From Bacteroidota bacterium (GTDB taxonomy: Bacteria; Bacteroidota; Bacteroidia; Chitinophagales; Saprospiraceae): a DNA stretch of 50,799 nt. The number at the start of each line of letters is the position of its first letter. Within the stretch, counting starts at the first letter, position 1. Below are positions 34,170 through 43,026 of this stretch, piece after piece. Location: positions 1 through 50,799 of the forward strand of contig JASBVF010000018.1 in assembly GCA_030147525.1 (NCBI GenBank). The letters are read 5' to 3'. The translations under genes and the position numbers were made by a program. Below the pieces are notes generated by a model. The model was not told the DNA's origin. It ran no database searches and saw only the letters and a list, made by a program, of their open reading frames with translations.

Positions 34170-36617
34170 ATGAAAATTGTTAAATTTCTTCTTGCATTGC
34201 TCCTCACCACCGGAGCCGTTTACATGCTCAACAAGCCAATTTCGCTGAAAGGCGATTCGGGTAAAAAAGATACCAACATCCCGCCTTTGGGGCCTTTCTT
34301 CAGCCCCTTTACCGGTTTCTGGCAAAATGCCGATCCCGTCAATGGTTTTTCATCACAAAAGATCGAAGTGGCTGAGATGAAAGGCAAGGTGAAGATTCAG
34401 ATTGATGAAAGGATGGTTCCCCATGTTTTTGCTGAAAACATGGAAGATGTGTGCTTTGCCCAGGGGTATATCGTCGCTAAAAACCGGCTCTGGCAAATGG
34501 ACATGATCTCCCGGCTATCAGGCGGCAGGCTGGCCGAGGTGCTCGGAAGGGATTTGCTGCCCAATGACCAGCTGCAGCGCCGCCGGGGCATGGTGACCGG
34601 AGCGGAAAATGCCGTCAAGGCCTGGCAAAAGAACCCCGAATCCTACCGTTACATTGAAGCTTATGTGGCAGGTGTGAACGCCTATATCAACCAGTTAAAA
34701 CCAAAGGACTATCCCCTCGAATTCAAGCTGCTCAACTACCAGCCTGAACAGTGGTCGGTGCTGAAAACAGCTTTGGTAAAAAAATACATGGATATGACGC
34801 TCTGCTTCGGTGAAGACGATCTCGAAGCGACCAACGCCCTGCAGCTGTTTGGCCCTGAAATGTTTAAAAAACTTTACCCTGAATACAACCCGAAGCAATC
34901 GCCGGTCATTCCTTCCGGCACGAAATGGGCGTTCGAGCCGGCGCCTGTGAAGGAGATAACGGAAGTTCAGGAGGCTGTAGGCCTGATTCGTCATAAAGTT
35001 TATGAGAAAGAACGGGAGTTGGTCGGCAGCAACAACTGGGCAGTGTCGGGCAGCAAAACCAAATCCGGCCATCCGATTTTGTGCAATGATCCGCATTTGC
35101 AGTTATCCCTGCCTTCCATCTGGTTCGAAGTGCAGTTGCAGGCGCCACAGACGAATGCCTATGGCGTTTGCGTGCCCGGCATTCCCGGCATTCTGATCGG
35201 TTTTAACGACTACATCGCCTGGGGAGAGACCAATGTCGGGCATGATGTACTGGACTGGTACAAAATTAACTGGACCGACGAAGCTAAAACTTCCTACCAG
35301 TTTGACGGTAGCGTGAAAACCGTTGAAACGGTCGTGAACGCCTTCAAAGTGAAAGGGGAGGAGGAACCCGTGCTGGATACGGTGAAATGGACCGTTTGGG
35401 GGCCTGTCGTCTATGAATCGGATGAAAAACCCTGGAACGACCTCGCCATGCACTGGATCGGCCACATGGAACCCAATCCGCAGGATATTAACACCTTCCT
35501 GGGGTTAAACTTGGGAAGGGGTTACGATGATTACAGCCGGGCATTGCAATTCTACGATTACCCGGCACAGAATTTTGTTTATGCTTCAAAAAACGGTGAC
35601 GTGGCCATCACGGTCAACGGCAAATTCCCGTTCAAGGCAAAAGAACAGGGCCGCTTCGTGCAAAATGGCGATGGCCCCAAGCAGGCCTGGGAGGGCTGGA
35701 TTCCACGGCCACATGTGCCAAGTATTAAAAACCCGGCCCGTGGTTTTGTCGCCTCCGCCAATCAACATTCCACCGACCCGTCCTATCCCTACTATTACAA
35801 CAGTACGCACTTCGACCACTTCCGTGGCCGCTACCTTGCCGGGCAACTGAACGCTATGGACAGTATTACCGTAGAGGATATGATGAAACTGCAAAACAGC
35901 AATTTCAGCATTCAGGCATCAGAAGGCCTGGCAGCTTTGTTACCGCTGGTCGATACTGCCCGGCTGAACACCGACCAGATTGAAGTGCTGAAACGCATGC
36001 AAGCATGGGATTTCAACTTTGACAAGGATAAGGCCGAGCCGGTTATTTTTGTGAAATGGTGGAGCCGCTTTTACCAAATGACCTTCGATGAAGTGCTGGT
36101 GTGGAGGGACTCGCTTCCGATGCTCATGCCCGAAAACTGGCGGCTCATCGAGCTGGCATCAGATACGCCCGGCGATCTGATTTTTGATCTTAAAAACACA
36201 CCCGAAAGAGAAACCGCCGCAAATATTGCCACCAATTCTTTCACGGCGACGGTGGACAGCCTTGCCGCAGACCTGGCAAAACCTGACTTTAACTGGGCCA
36301 ATGAAAAAAAGACCTCCATTTATCACCTCGCCCGTATTCCTGCCTTTTCCCGGATGAACCTCGACGTTGGCGGTTACCGCCAGGCGTTGAATGCCATTTC
36401 GGAAACCCACGGCCCCTCCTGGAGGATGGTGGTCGAGTTAGGTGATGAGGTGAAAGCATGGGGTGTTTTCCCGGGTGGCCAATCGGGTAACCCCGGCAGT
36501 ATTTTCTACGATACCGGCCTGGAAAAGTGGCTTTACGGTGAGTATAACGAGTTATTTTTCATGAAAAACGCTGATGACAACCGGCAACCGGTGTTGTATT
36601 CGATTGAAATCAATTGA
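34170..36617 (+). CDS. penicillin acylase (S45) family N-terminal nucleophile hydrolase
   Basis: An 815-residue exported Ntn-hydrolase precursor. The N-terminal hydrophobic segment (KIVKFLLALLLTTGAVYML) is a signal peptide or anchor. The alpha chain carries AQGYIVAKNRLWQMDMISRL (97-116), typical of S45. Autocatalytic cleavage is expected before S287 in LVGSNNWAVSGSKT, making S287 the beta-chain nucleophile. HPILCNDPHLQL and PGIPGILIGFNDYIAWGETN follow as in quorum-quenching and cephalosporin acylases. Such enzymes cleave amide bonds of beta-lactams or acyl-homoserine lactones; the substrate cannot be told from sequence. The length is usual for the family. Confidence 0.92.
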   Translation: MKIVKFLLALLLTTGAVYMLNKPISLKGDSGKKDTNIPPLGPFFSPFTGFWQNADPVNGFSSQKIEVAEMKGKVKIQIDERMVPHVFAENMEDVCFAQGYIVAKNRLWQMDMISRLSGGRLAEVLGRDLLPNDQLQRRRGMVTGAENAVKAWQKNPESYRYIEAYVAGVNAYINQLKPKDYPLEFKLLNYQPEQWSVLKTALVKKYMDMTLCFGEDDLEATNALQLFGPEMFKKLYPEYNPKQSPVIPSGTKWAFEPAPVKEITEVQEAVGLIRHKVYEKERELVGSNNWAVSGSKTKSGHPILCNDPHLQLSLPSIWFEVQLQAPQTNAYGVCVPGIPGILIGFNDYIAWGETNVGHDVLDWYKINWTDEAKTSYQFDGSVKTVETVVNAFKVKGEEEPVLDTVKWTVWGPVVYESDEKPWNDLAMHWIGHMEPNPQDINTFLGLNLGRGYDDYSRALQFYDYPAQNFVYASKNGDVAITVNGKFPFKAKEQGRFVQNGDGPKQAWEGWIPRPHVPSIKNPARGFVASANQHSTDPSYPYYYNSTHFDHFRGRYLAGQLNAMDSITVEDMMKLQNSNFSIQASEGLAALLPLVDTARLNTDQIEVLKRMQAWDFNFDKDKAEPVIFVKWWSRFYQMTFDEVLVWRDSLPMLMPENWRLIELASDTPGDLIFDLKNTPERETAANIATNSFTATVDSLAADLAKPDFNWANEKKTSIYHLARIPAFSRMNLDVGGYRQALNAISETHGPSWRMVVELGDEVKAWGVFPGGQSGNPGSIFYDTGLEKWLYGEYNELFFMKNADDNRQPVLYSIEIN

Positions 36618-36787
36618 CTATGACAAAATAATCAGCACATCAATTTTTCGGGTGAAACAGACTTCTGGTGCTTTTGTCTTCTCCGGGAGTCGATCGGATA
36701 GAAAAAATCTTTTCATCCTAAAAAATGGAGGAGCGAGTCAGGTAGAACCCAAAATGAAATGTAGATTCACGACATAAATCTCGATAC

Positions 36788-37159
36788 ATGAAAAAGTTAG
36801 GATTGCAGGCTGTTCTTATCCTTGTTGGAGGGTTCATTGCCCATCAATTTTTGCCTTTTTGGTCGATAGCCGTAGTTGCAGGCTTCGCCGGGCTTTTGTT
36901 CAAATATGAAAACAGCGGGGCTAGTTTTGTTGCCGGGTTGTTGGCAGCCACACTTTTGTGGACCGGGTATGCCTTATTCTTGAATAGTGGCAATGCCAGT
37001 ATGCTATCAACCAGCCTGGGCAAGTTGTTTTCCATGAGCGGGGCAAGCCTTATTTACGTATCCGGCGCCATCGGAGGGCTGCTGGGAGGACTTGGCGCCA
37101 TGACGGGAACGCTTGCCAGAAAAGTGTTTGAAAAGCCGGAAGTTGGGTTGGAAGCTTAG
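36788..37159 (+). CDS. small hydrophobic membrane protein, 123 aa
   Basis: Three to four transmembrane helices (VLILVGGFIAHQFLPFW, IAVVAGFAGLLF, SFVAGLLAATLLWTGYALFL and a glycine-rich SGAIGGLLGGLGAMTGTL). The C-terminus is short and charged. It resembles small membrane proteins common in Bacteroidota, without assigned function. It is convergent with the DUF5522 gene, 17 bp away. Confidence 0.7.
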   Translation: MKKLGLQAVLILVGGFIAHQFLPFWSIAVVAGFAGLLFKYENSGASFVAGLLAATLLWTGYALFLNSGNASMLSTSLGKLFSMSGASLIYVSGAIGGLLGGLGAMTGTLARKVFEKPEVGLEA

Positions 37160-37176
37160 TTTGCATTATGGCTTGG

Positions 37177-37386
37177 CTACTGGTTCTTTTTCTTCCTTTT
37201 AAAACCGTAGGGGCAATGTCTGCATCCGCTTTTGCAGCAGTAGCCCCGGTTTTTCAGGAATTTTTCAGTAAAAACCACGTAATCGTTTTCGATGTAGAAA
37301 TCGATGCCTTCCAATAGCTTTTTATGGGTTGGTTTGTTTTTATCCATCGGGAGGGTTTCGGGTTTGTGATGAATGAATGTTGACAA
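37177..37386 (-). CDS. DUF5522 family cysteine-rich small protein
   Basis: A 69-residue protein (56 residues if the internal ATG at 37347 is used, which fits the family better). It has the signature LLEGIDFYIENDYVVFTEKF then RGYCCKSGCRHCPYGF. The four cysteines plus a histidine in CC-x3-C-x2-C form a probable metal-binding knuckle. The family is widespread in Bacteroidota and found in some Proteobacteria; function unknown. Confidence 0.8.
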   Translation of the reverse strand: MSTFIHHKPETLPMDKNKPTHKKLLEGIDFYIENDYVVFTEKFLKNRGYCCKSGCRHCPYGFKRKKKNQ

Positions 37387-37473
37387 AAAGCTTCAAGGGC
37401 TAATATAATTGCCAATTTTCACCTTTCATACATCCCGGTTTTACGTTGCTCCAAGTCCAGTTTTATAAAAATC

Positions 37474-37509
37474 AAAAAACCTGTCGGATGGAGATACGAC
37501 AGGTTTTTT
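37474..37509 (-). terminator. rho-independent terminator of the DUF6580 gene
   Basis: AAAAAACCTGTCG, a 10-nt loop, CGACAGGTTTTTT. It is symmetrical, so it can act on both strands, and it lies 35 bp after the DUF6580 stop codon at 37544. Confidence 0.88.
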
Positions 37510-37543
37510 AATTTCAATTAACATTGAAGGAGCTTCGAATGAA

Positions 37544-38125
37544 TCAGGCGGTTTTCAGTACGAGCGAAGGATGTTGTTTTTTCACCCATTCAAAAACGCC
37601 GAATAGAAGCGAAACATAAAAAAGGTCTCCCGCCAGTGTATTCCAGAAAAATGGAATGGCTGCGACGAAACAGGTAACCAGTCCGGCGAACGTTTTAGCA
37701 TACATCGTTCCGCTCATCCAGACAAAAAAGTTGGACACGATGAAAAACAGCACGGAAGAGGAAAGGCTTGTCACCAGCAGGCGTGCCGGAGTGATCTTTT
37801 TCAGCAGAACAGTGCCAAGCACGACAATCAAGGCAAAGGACAGGTAAATCTCCCAGTTGGCAAACCAGGCAAACCCGTCGTAGTACATGGAGAAAAAGAG
37901 ATTGTCGATCAGGAGGTTGCTCATCCACAGGGCAAGAAACGGCACCAGGAAAGCCATGTATTTTTTAGAAAAATAAGCTGCTCCGAAAAGTGCGATACCA
38001 CCCAGCGGTGAAAAGTTAAACAAACCGGTAAGTCCAAAAGCGTGGGGAACAAGGCGGAAAAGAGCTACCAGAAAAATCACAAATGCGACGATAATCCAGC
38101 GGGTGTTAATTTTATGATCTGTCAT
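37544..38125 (-). CDS. DUF6580 family integral membrane protein
   Basis: A 193-residue membrane protein with about five or six helices. The family signature is FSPLGGIALFGAAYFSKKYM near residue 40 and FFWNTLAGDLFYVSLLFGVF near the C-terminus. The family resembles small substrate-binding (S) components of vitamin transporters, but this is an inference. The ATG at 38125 follows a promoter-like TATTTTTG box at 38153-38160; the 48-residue upstream ORF extension crosses a terminator hairpin and is rejected. Confidence 0.82.
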   Translation of the reverse strand: MTDHKINTRWIIVAFVIFLVALFRLVPHAFGLTGLFNFSPLGGIALFGAAYFSKKYMAFLVPFLALWMSNLLIDNLFFSMYYDGFAWFANWEIYLSFALIVVLGTVLLKKITPARLLVTSLSSSVLFFIVSNFFVWMSGTMYAKTFAGLVTCFVAAIPFFWNTLAGDLFYVSLLFGVFEWVKKQHPSLVLKTA

Positions 38126-38152
38126 TTTAAATTTTAATTTGTTATCGGGGCG

Positions 38153-38160
38153 CAAAAATA
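38153..38160 (-). promoter_or_regulatory. TAnnTTTG-type -7 box for the DUF6580 gene
   Basis: Perfect TATTTTTG on the minus strand, 28 bp before the ATG. No convincing -33 element is seen. Confidence 0.45.
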
Positions 38161-38210
38161 GGGCTATTTCATAAAACTCCACATTTTTCAGCGCACTCTG
38201 ATAAAGTTTG

Positions 38211-38244
38211 TAAAAAGAAAACCCTTGCTTTGTTAAGCAAGGGT
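38211..38244 (-). terminator. terminator hairpin in the DUF6580-2TM intergenic region
   Basis: On the minus strand ACCCTTGCTT, a 4-nt loop, AAGCAAGGGT, then TTTTCTTTTT. The nearest upstream minus-strand gene ends at 38482, about 240 bp away, so it may end that message or a separate small RNA. The rest of 38245-38481 shows no coding potential. Confidence 0.85.
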
Positions 38245-38481
38245 CTCTAACCCAAACAAATAACCACAAAAACTACTTGTTAAGATTGTCCCAAATTTAG
38301 GGGTTTCGACAAGAAAACACAAAAAAACAGGGCGAAATAATACAAAATATGTGACATAAAAATTTAATAGAAGTGTTGCTACTTCCCTGTCATTCAGCGG
38401 GCAGCCAATTATTTAGATAAAATCAGCGATGTTGGGTTTATTCTGAGAGCTTGTCCGCCAGCTGAAAATGGTTGGCAACCC

Positions 38482-38844
38482 TCACACGAGGTCTGAGTCA
38501 TCGTAGTTTTTCCGGAGCTCCTTCAATTCCATTTTTTCATCCGGAGTCAAATCCTTGCTTTCGCCTTTCATCCGATGAATTTCCTTATTGATTTCCCGGT
38601 CTTCCCATTCCTTGCTCAGGATACCGCTGCCGGGGAGCCCGAAGACTTTGAGGTAGTGAAACATCACGCCGATGCCCCAAAAAATGGCCACGGTCAATGG
38701 CATGAACGGCCGGCCCCTGAACAGTGCCATGATGAAGAATATCCCGTTGAAAATCAGGTAAAAATAGAGGTGCTTGTAAAATTTTGCTTTTTCGGCTACC
38801 CGCCGCCTGGCCTCCTGATAGATGTCTGGCTCGTTTTTTTTCAT
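38482..38844 (-). CDS. 2TM-domain protein (distal paralogue)
   Basis: A 120-residue protein of the 2TM family: a charged N-terminal helix (YQEARRRVAEKAKFYKHLYF), two membrane helices (about 28-42 and 47-63) and the conserved FGLPGSGILSKEWEDREI segment. In Bacteroidota such domains occur alone or fused to sensor kinases and regulators. It starts 3 bp after the upstream paralogue, and both share the C-terminal tail LKELRKNYDDS followed by three residues ending in V. Confidence 0.85.
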   Translation of the reverse strand: MKKNEPDIYQEARRRVAEKAKFYKHLYFYLIFNGIFFIMALFRGRPFMPLTVAIFWGIGVMFHYLKVFGLPGSGILSKEWEDREINKEIHRMKGESKDLTPDEKMELKELRKNYDDSDLV

Positions 38845-38847
38845 GTT

Positions 38848-39231
38848 TTATACAAATTCTGAATCATCGTAATTTTTGCGAAGCTCCTTTAATTCCAGCT
38901 CTTCCTTCTTGCCTGGCTTGCCCGGAATTTGCAGTACGGGGCCTTTTTCGGTTTCTTTCATTTTCTTCAGTTCGGAATCGAGCTGCCGGTCCTCCCATTC
39001 TTTGCTGAGGATGTCAAAGCCGGGAATGCCAAACACATCCACGTAGTGAAATGCGAGCCCGACGCCCCAGCCAAGGAAAGGAAAAATAAACCAAAAGTAA
39101 GAAGGTGACGTCACGAGGTTGAGCGCAAAAAGGAACATGTTGACGATGGCGAAAGCCATCAAATGCTGGTAAAATTCTTTTTTTGCTTTGACCCTCTTTT
39201 TCGCTTTTTGGATTTCGTCCTGCGTGTACAT
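38848..39231 (-). CDS. 2TM-domain protein (proximal paralogue)
   Basis: A 127-residue 2TM-family protein: IQKAKKRVKAKKEFYQHLMA, two membrane helices (about 25-40 and 46-62), FGIPGFDILSKEWEDRQL, then a basic linker and the tail LKELRKNYDDSEFV. It is a tandem duplicate of the next gene, with the membrane part about as similar as the tail. A 3-bp gap and same strand indicate one transcript. No partner kinase is encoded nearby. Confidence 0.85.
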   Translation of the reverse strand: MYTQDEIQKAKKRVKAKKEFYQHLMAFAIVNMFLFALNLVTSPSYFWFIFPFLGWGVGLAFHYVDVFGIPGFDILSKEWEDRQLDSELKKMKETEKGPVLQIPGKPGKKEELELKELRKNYDDSEFV

Positions 39232-39430
39232 GCAATGATAATTTTAGTGGTGCAATAAAGTTAAATCAATCTCAGGAATACAACTCTGTTAGATATACGG
39301 TTGTTTTTGGGCGATGGACAATTTGGGGTATTTCACGAAATTATTACGGATTATTGAAGTTTTTGAGGAGCAGGATTCATAATATTTGCCCTCGCAAAAC
39401 TAAGCCTTGAAAATAAAATATTTAAAGCGC

Positions 39431-41359
39431 ATGAGTCAAACTGCCGAAACAAAAATCGAGCTTCCGGGAAATCCGGACCTTCCCTCTTCTGAAAAGGAAA
39501 TTCGAAAATTGATGGAAAACCAAAGCGAAGGCCACAAATATTCCATCGAAGATTTCTTTCGACTTCCCGAAAAATCCCGCTACCAACTGTCTCCCGATGG
39601 GAAGCATTTCTCCTACCTCGGACCTTTCAATCGACGCCTTAATTTATTTGTGCAGGAAGCAACCGGCGGCAACGTTCGCCGCATCACTTCCGTGACCGAC
39701 CGAGATATTGCCTGGTATTTCTGGAAAAACAATACCCGCCTCGTTTTTGCAAAAGATGATGCCGGTGATGAAAACTTTCACCTCTACGCCGTGGATATCG
39801 ATGGAGAAAACCTCCAGGAGTTGACGCCATTTAAAGACGTGAGAATCGACCTGATTGATGACCTCGAAGATTTCGAAGATGAGATCATCATTTCGATGAA
39901 TAAAAATAACCCGCAGTTGTTTGAACCCTACCGCCTGAACATTAAAACCGGGGCGCTGGAGCAACTTGCCGAAAACACCAATCCGATGGAACCCATCGAC
40001 AGTTGGATGACTGACCACGAGGGCAAACTTCGCATTGCCTCCAAGGTCGTCGGTGGCACAAATACCACCCTGCTGTACCGGGAATCCGAAAATGAACCTT
40101 TCAAAGAGGTGCTGACCACGGATTTCCGGGAGGGCGTAGCGCCGGTGTTTTTTGATTTTGAAAACCCGGACCTCGTCTATGCGTCTTCCAATCTCAACCG
40201 TGACAAGCGGGTCATTGTGAAACTCAATATGAAAACCGGCGAGGAAGTGGGCGAACCTATTTTCACCCATCCGGATGTTGATGTTTCCAACATCGGCTAT
40301 TCCCGCAAGCGGAAAGTACCGACTGCCATCAGTTACCTGACCGACAAGCGGCACCTCCATTTCCTGGATGATGAAACACGCAGGATTTATGAAAGACTGG
40401 AGCAGGACCTGGCCGGCTACGAAATCGTACTGGTAGCCGACAACAAGGATGAGGACAAATTCATGGTGCGCACTTACAGCGATTGCTCCCTGGGCGCTTA
40501 CTATTTTTTCGATCAAAAGGCTGACACACTCACCAAAATCGCCGACGTGAGCCCATGGCTGGATGAAAAAGACATGTCGCCTATGAAACCGGTGCAGTTT
40601 AAAACCCGTGACGGACTTACCATCAACGGCTATCTTACTCTGCCGGTGAATGCAGGCGGTAAAAATCTGCCCGTCGTCATCAACCCTCATGGCGGACCCT
40701 GGGTTCGTGACACCTGGGGCTATAACTCCGAAGTGCAACTCCTGGCCAGCCGTGGCTACGCCGTGTTACAAATCAATTACCGTGGCAGTACCGGCTATGG
40801 CCGGAAATTCTGGGAAATCAGCTTCAAGCAGTGGGGCAAAAAAATGCAGGACGACATCACTGATGGCGTAAACTGGTTGATTGAGCAGGGTATCGCCGAC
40901 CCTCTGAGAGTGGCTATTTACGGTGGAAGTTATGGCGGATATGCCACGCTCGCCGGCGTTACCTTCACGCCGGAATTATATGCCTGTGCTATCGATTATG
41001 TGGGTGTTTCCAATCTTTTTACTTTCATGAATACCATTCCGCCCTACTGGAAACCTTACCTGGATATGATGTACGAGATGGTAGGGAACCCGGAAAAAGA
41101 CAAGGATGCCATGTACGAAGCATCTCCGATTTTTCACATCGATAAAATCAAAACGCCGCTGTTTGTCGTGCAGGGCGCTAACGACCCAAGGGTGAACATC
41201 GATGAAAGCGATCAGATTGTCAGCGCCCTGCGAAAGCATGGAGTTGACGTGCTTTACATGGTGAAATACGATGAAGGGCACGGTTTTCACAATGAGGAAA
41301 ACCGCTTTGAGTTTTATAAAGCCATGCTGGGTTTCCTGGACAAGTATCTGAAAAAGTGA
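39431..41359 (+). CDS. S9 family prolyl oligopeptidase-like serine peptidase
   Basis: A 642-residue peptidase with an N-terminal seven-bladed beta-propeller (about 45-380; blades such as SYLGPFNRRLNLFVQEATGG and FHLYAVDIDGENLQELTPF) and a C-terminal alpha/beta-hydrolase domain. The catalytic triad is S500 in YGGSYGGYAT, D585 in QGANDPRVN and H617 in DEGHGFHNE. No signal peptide is visible, so it probably acts on short peptides in the cytoplasm, like acylaminoacyl or dipeptidyl peptidases. The ATG at 39431 is chosen over an in-frame TTG at 39407. Confidence 0.93.
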   Translation: MSQTAETKIELPGNPDLPSSEKEIRKLMENQSEGHKYSIEDFFRLPEKSRYQLSPDGKHFSYLGPFNRRLNLFVQEATGGNVRRITSVTDRDIAWYFWKNNTRLVFAKDDAGDENFHLYAVDIDGENLQELTPFKDVRIDLIDDLEDFEDEIIISMNKNNPQLFEPYRLNIKTGALEQLAENTNPMEPIDSWMTDHEGKLRIASKVVGGTNTTLLYRESENEPFKEVLTTDFREGVAPVFFDFENPDLVYASSNLNRDKRVIVKLNMKTGEEVGEPIFTHPDVDVSNIGYSRKRKVPTAISYLTDKRHLHFLDDETRRIYERLEQDLAGYEIVLVADNKDEDKFMVRTYSDCSLGAYYFFDQKADTLTKIADVSPWLDEKDMSPMKPVQFKTRDGLTINGYLTLPVNAGGKNLPVVINPHGGPWVRDTWGYNSEVQLLASRGYAVLQINYRGSTGYGRKFWEISFKQWGKKMQDDITDGVNWLIEQGIADPLRVAIYGGSYGGYATLAGVTFTPELYACAIDYVGVSNLFTFMNTIPPYWKPYLDMMYEMVGNPEKDKDAMYEASPIFHIDKIKTPLFVVQGANDPRVNIDESDQIVSALRKHGVDVLYMVKYDEGHGFHNEENRFEFYKAMLGFLDKYLKK

Positions 41360-41433
41360 CAGTGCCGGCCTGTTTAAAATAGGTCACGTCACGTCAGTAA
41401 AATTTGCTGTCAGGCCTGTTTTATCATAAATAA

Positions 41434-41469
41434 AAACGCCGGCGGGGTCTCGTAACTTCGCCGGCGTTT
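41434..41469 (-). terminator. hairpin terminator between convergent S9 and HlyD genes
   Basis: An 11-bp perfect stem AAACGCCGGCG ... CGCCGGCGTTT with a 14-nt loop. On the minus strand it is followed by TTTTTATTTA, so it mainly serves the HlyD gene; on the plus strand the T-run is short. Confidence 0.75.
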
Positions 41470-41516
41470 CAATTCGTATTTTACTTTGTCTGTAAAGTTA
41501 TTTTCTCAGTTGAAAT

Positions 41517-42938
41517 TTAGTCCTCCGATTTAGCGTCTTTTTCTTTCTTTTTGTCCTTTTCTTCCCGTGCGACTTTGTCCCCTTCTTTCAGTTTTCTTGA
41601 AACCTCAGAGTATGGCCCGGTTACCACTTCCTCGCCTGCTTCAAGGCCTGAAACGATCTGGATGTAATCGTTGTCCTGAATGCCGGTTACCACTTCTTTC
41701 ATCTCAACGGTGTCAGCTTCGGTGAAGACAAAAACCACTTCCATGATTTCATCTCTGAAAGAACTTGGAGAGTCCTGGCTGACCTGTTTTGCCTTGGTGT
41801 CTCCTTCCTTCTTCTCACGATCACGGGTTGTGACGGCCTGGATGGGCACACTGACAACATTTTCGACTGTTTTGGTGTAAATTTCAACAGAAGCAGACAT
41901 GCCCGGGCGGAAAGGGTAGGGCTTGCCGGGCTTGATGAGGTCGGCATAAGATTCAGCGTCAATGTCGATGGTTACCACAAAGTTGGTGACCTGATCGGTG
42001 GTGAGGTTGACAACACCGGTACCGCTGGCACCGGTCATGACGTTTGCGGTGTGAGCAATTTCAACCACCTTACCTTTGAAGAGCCGGTCGAGGTAGGCAT
42101 CAATTTCGATATCGACCACTTGGCCGATAGCCATTCGTGGCAGGTCGTTTTCAGTCACTTCCACCTGCACTTCCATCTCCCGAAGGTCGGCGATGCGTAA
42201 AATCTCCGTACCTGCCATCATGGACGTACCAACCACCCGCTCGCCTTTTTCTACATTCAGTTTGGACACGATGCCGTCCATCGAAGCATAAATGGTAGTT
42301 CGTTTAAGGTTTGTGTTCAGCTCTTTCAGCGTTGCCTGGGCACTTTTTACCTGGAATTCAGAAGCACGGGCGCTTTGCTGCGCCGAGCGGATGTTGGCCT
42401 GTGCAGCCCGGAGGTTGGATTCCAGGGTGCGGACGTTGGTTTGTGACGCTTCAAAATCCTGCTCAGATATCACGCCCTCTTTGAAAAGTTTTTCATTCCT
42501 GCGGTGAATGTCTTTTGCATTGGCCAGTTGTGCGCTGATTTGTTCCATCTGAGCCGTGGAGGCTTCGATTTGCGACTGCGCATTTGCAACGGAAGATTTT
42601 GCACTGTTTACCCCGGCCTGTGCCCGTTCAACCTGTGAGTTGTAAGCTTCAGGGTCAACCCGGGCGAGGATTTGCCCGGCCGAAACGCTGTCGCCTTCTT
42701 TGATATAAAGTTCGACGATTTCACCGGAAACGTCCGAACTGATCTTAACTTCCGTTTTCGGAAAAACTTTCCCGCTCGCCTTGACGGTTTCACGGATGGT
42801 ACGCAATTCGGATTTTTCAGTTTGCACCTCAGTCCCTTGCTTACTGCCTTTTGCCTTGATTACTGCGGCAATGATAAGAATGGCGAATACGCCAAGCAGT
42901 ACGTAAATAAGGATATTTTTTCTCTTTTTAGTTGCCAT
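41517..42938 (-). CDS. HlyD/MacA-type periplasmic adaptor of an efflux system
   Basis: A 473-residue membrane-fusion protein. It has an N-terminal anchor helix (KNILIYVLLGVFAILIIAAV), a first biotinyl-lipoyl half (GEIVELYIKEGDSVSAGQIL), a long coiled-coil hairpin rich in Gln and Ala (about 90-190), the second lipoyl half (YASMDGIVSKLNVEKGERV), then beta-barrel and membrane-proximal domains. The C-terminus is unusually Lys/Glu-rich. It follows the TolC-like gene by 88 bp. Adaptors of this type bridge an ABC (MacB-like) or RND pump and TolC; no inner-membrane pump gene lies in the window. Confidence 0.92.
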   Translation of the reverse strand: MATKKRKNILIYVLLGVFAILIIAAVIKAKGSKQGTEVQTEKSELRTIRETVKASGKVFPKTEVKISSDVSGEIVELYIKEGDSVSAGQILARVDPEAYNSQVERAQAGVNSAKSSVANAQSQIEASTAQMEQISAQLANAKDIHRRNEKLFKEGVISEQDFEASQTNVRTLESNLRAAQANIRSAQQSARASEFQVKSAQATLKELNTNLKRTTIYASMDGIVSKLNVEKGERVVGTSMMAGTEILRIADLREMEVQVEVTENDLPRMAIGQVVDIEIDAYLDRLFKGKVVEIAHTANVMTGASGTGVVNLTTDQVTNFVVTIDIDAESYADLIKPGKPYPFRPGMSASVEIYTKTVENVVSVPIQAVTTRDREKKEGDTKAKQVSQDSPSSFRDEIMEVVFVFTEADTVEMKEVVTGIQDNDYIQIVSGLEAGEEVVTGPYSEVSRKLKEGDKVAREEKDKKKEKDAKSED

Positions 42939-43026
42939 GATGGATAATAAGATTTGGAGGTTTTGTGGCTTTTTGGTTTGATCATTCCGGGGCTATGAGT
43001 GGTATTCTAAACCCACTTCAAACCCT

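Noticed and set aside
37544-38269. 48-residue N-terminal extension of the DUF6580 protein
   Set aside because: It spans a strong terminator hairpin and the likely promoter box; the family starts at the ATG at 38125.
39644-40738. 364-codon minus-strand ORF opposite the S9 peptidase
   Set aside because: Antisense shadow of the beta-propeller region; no domain signature.
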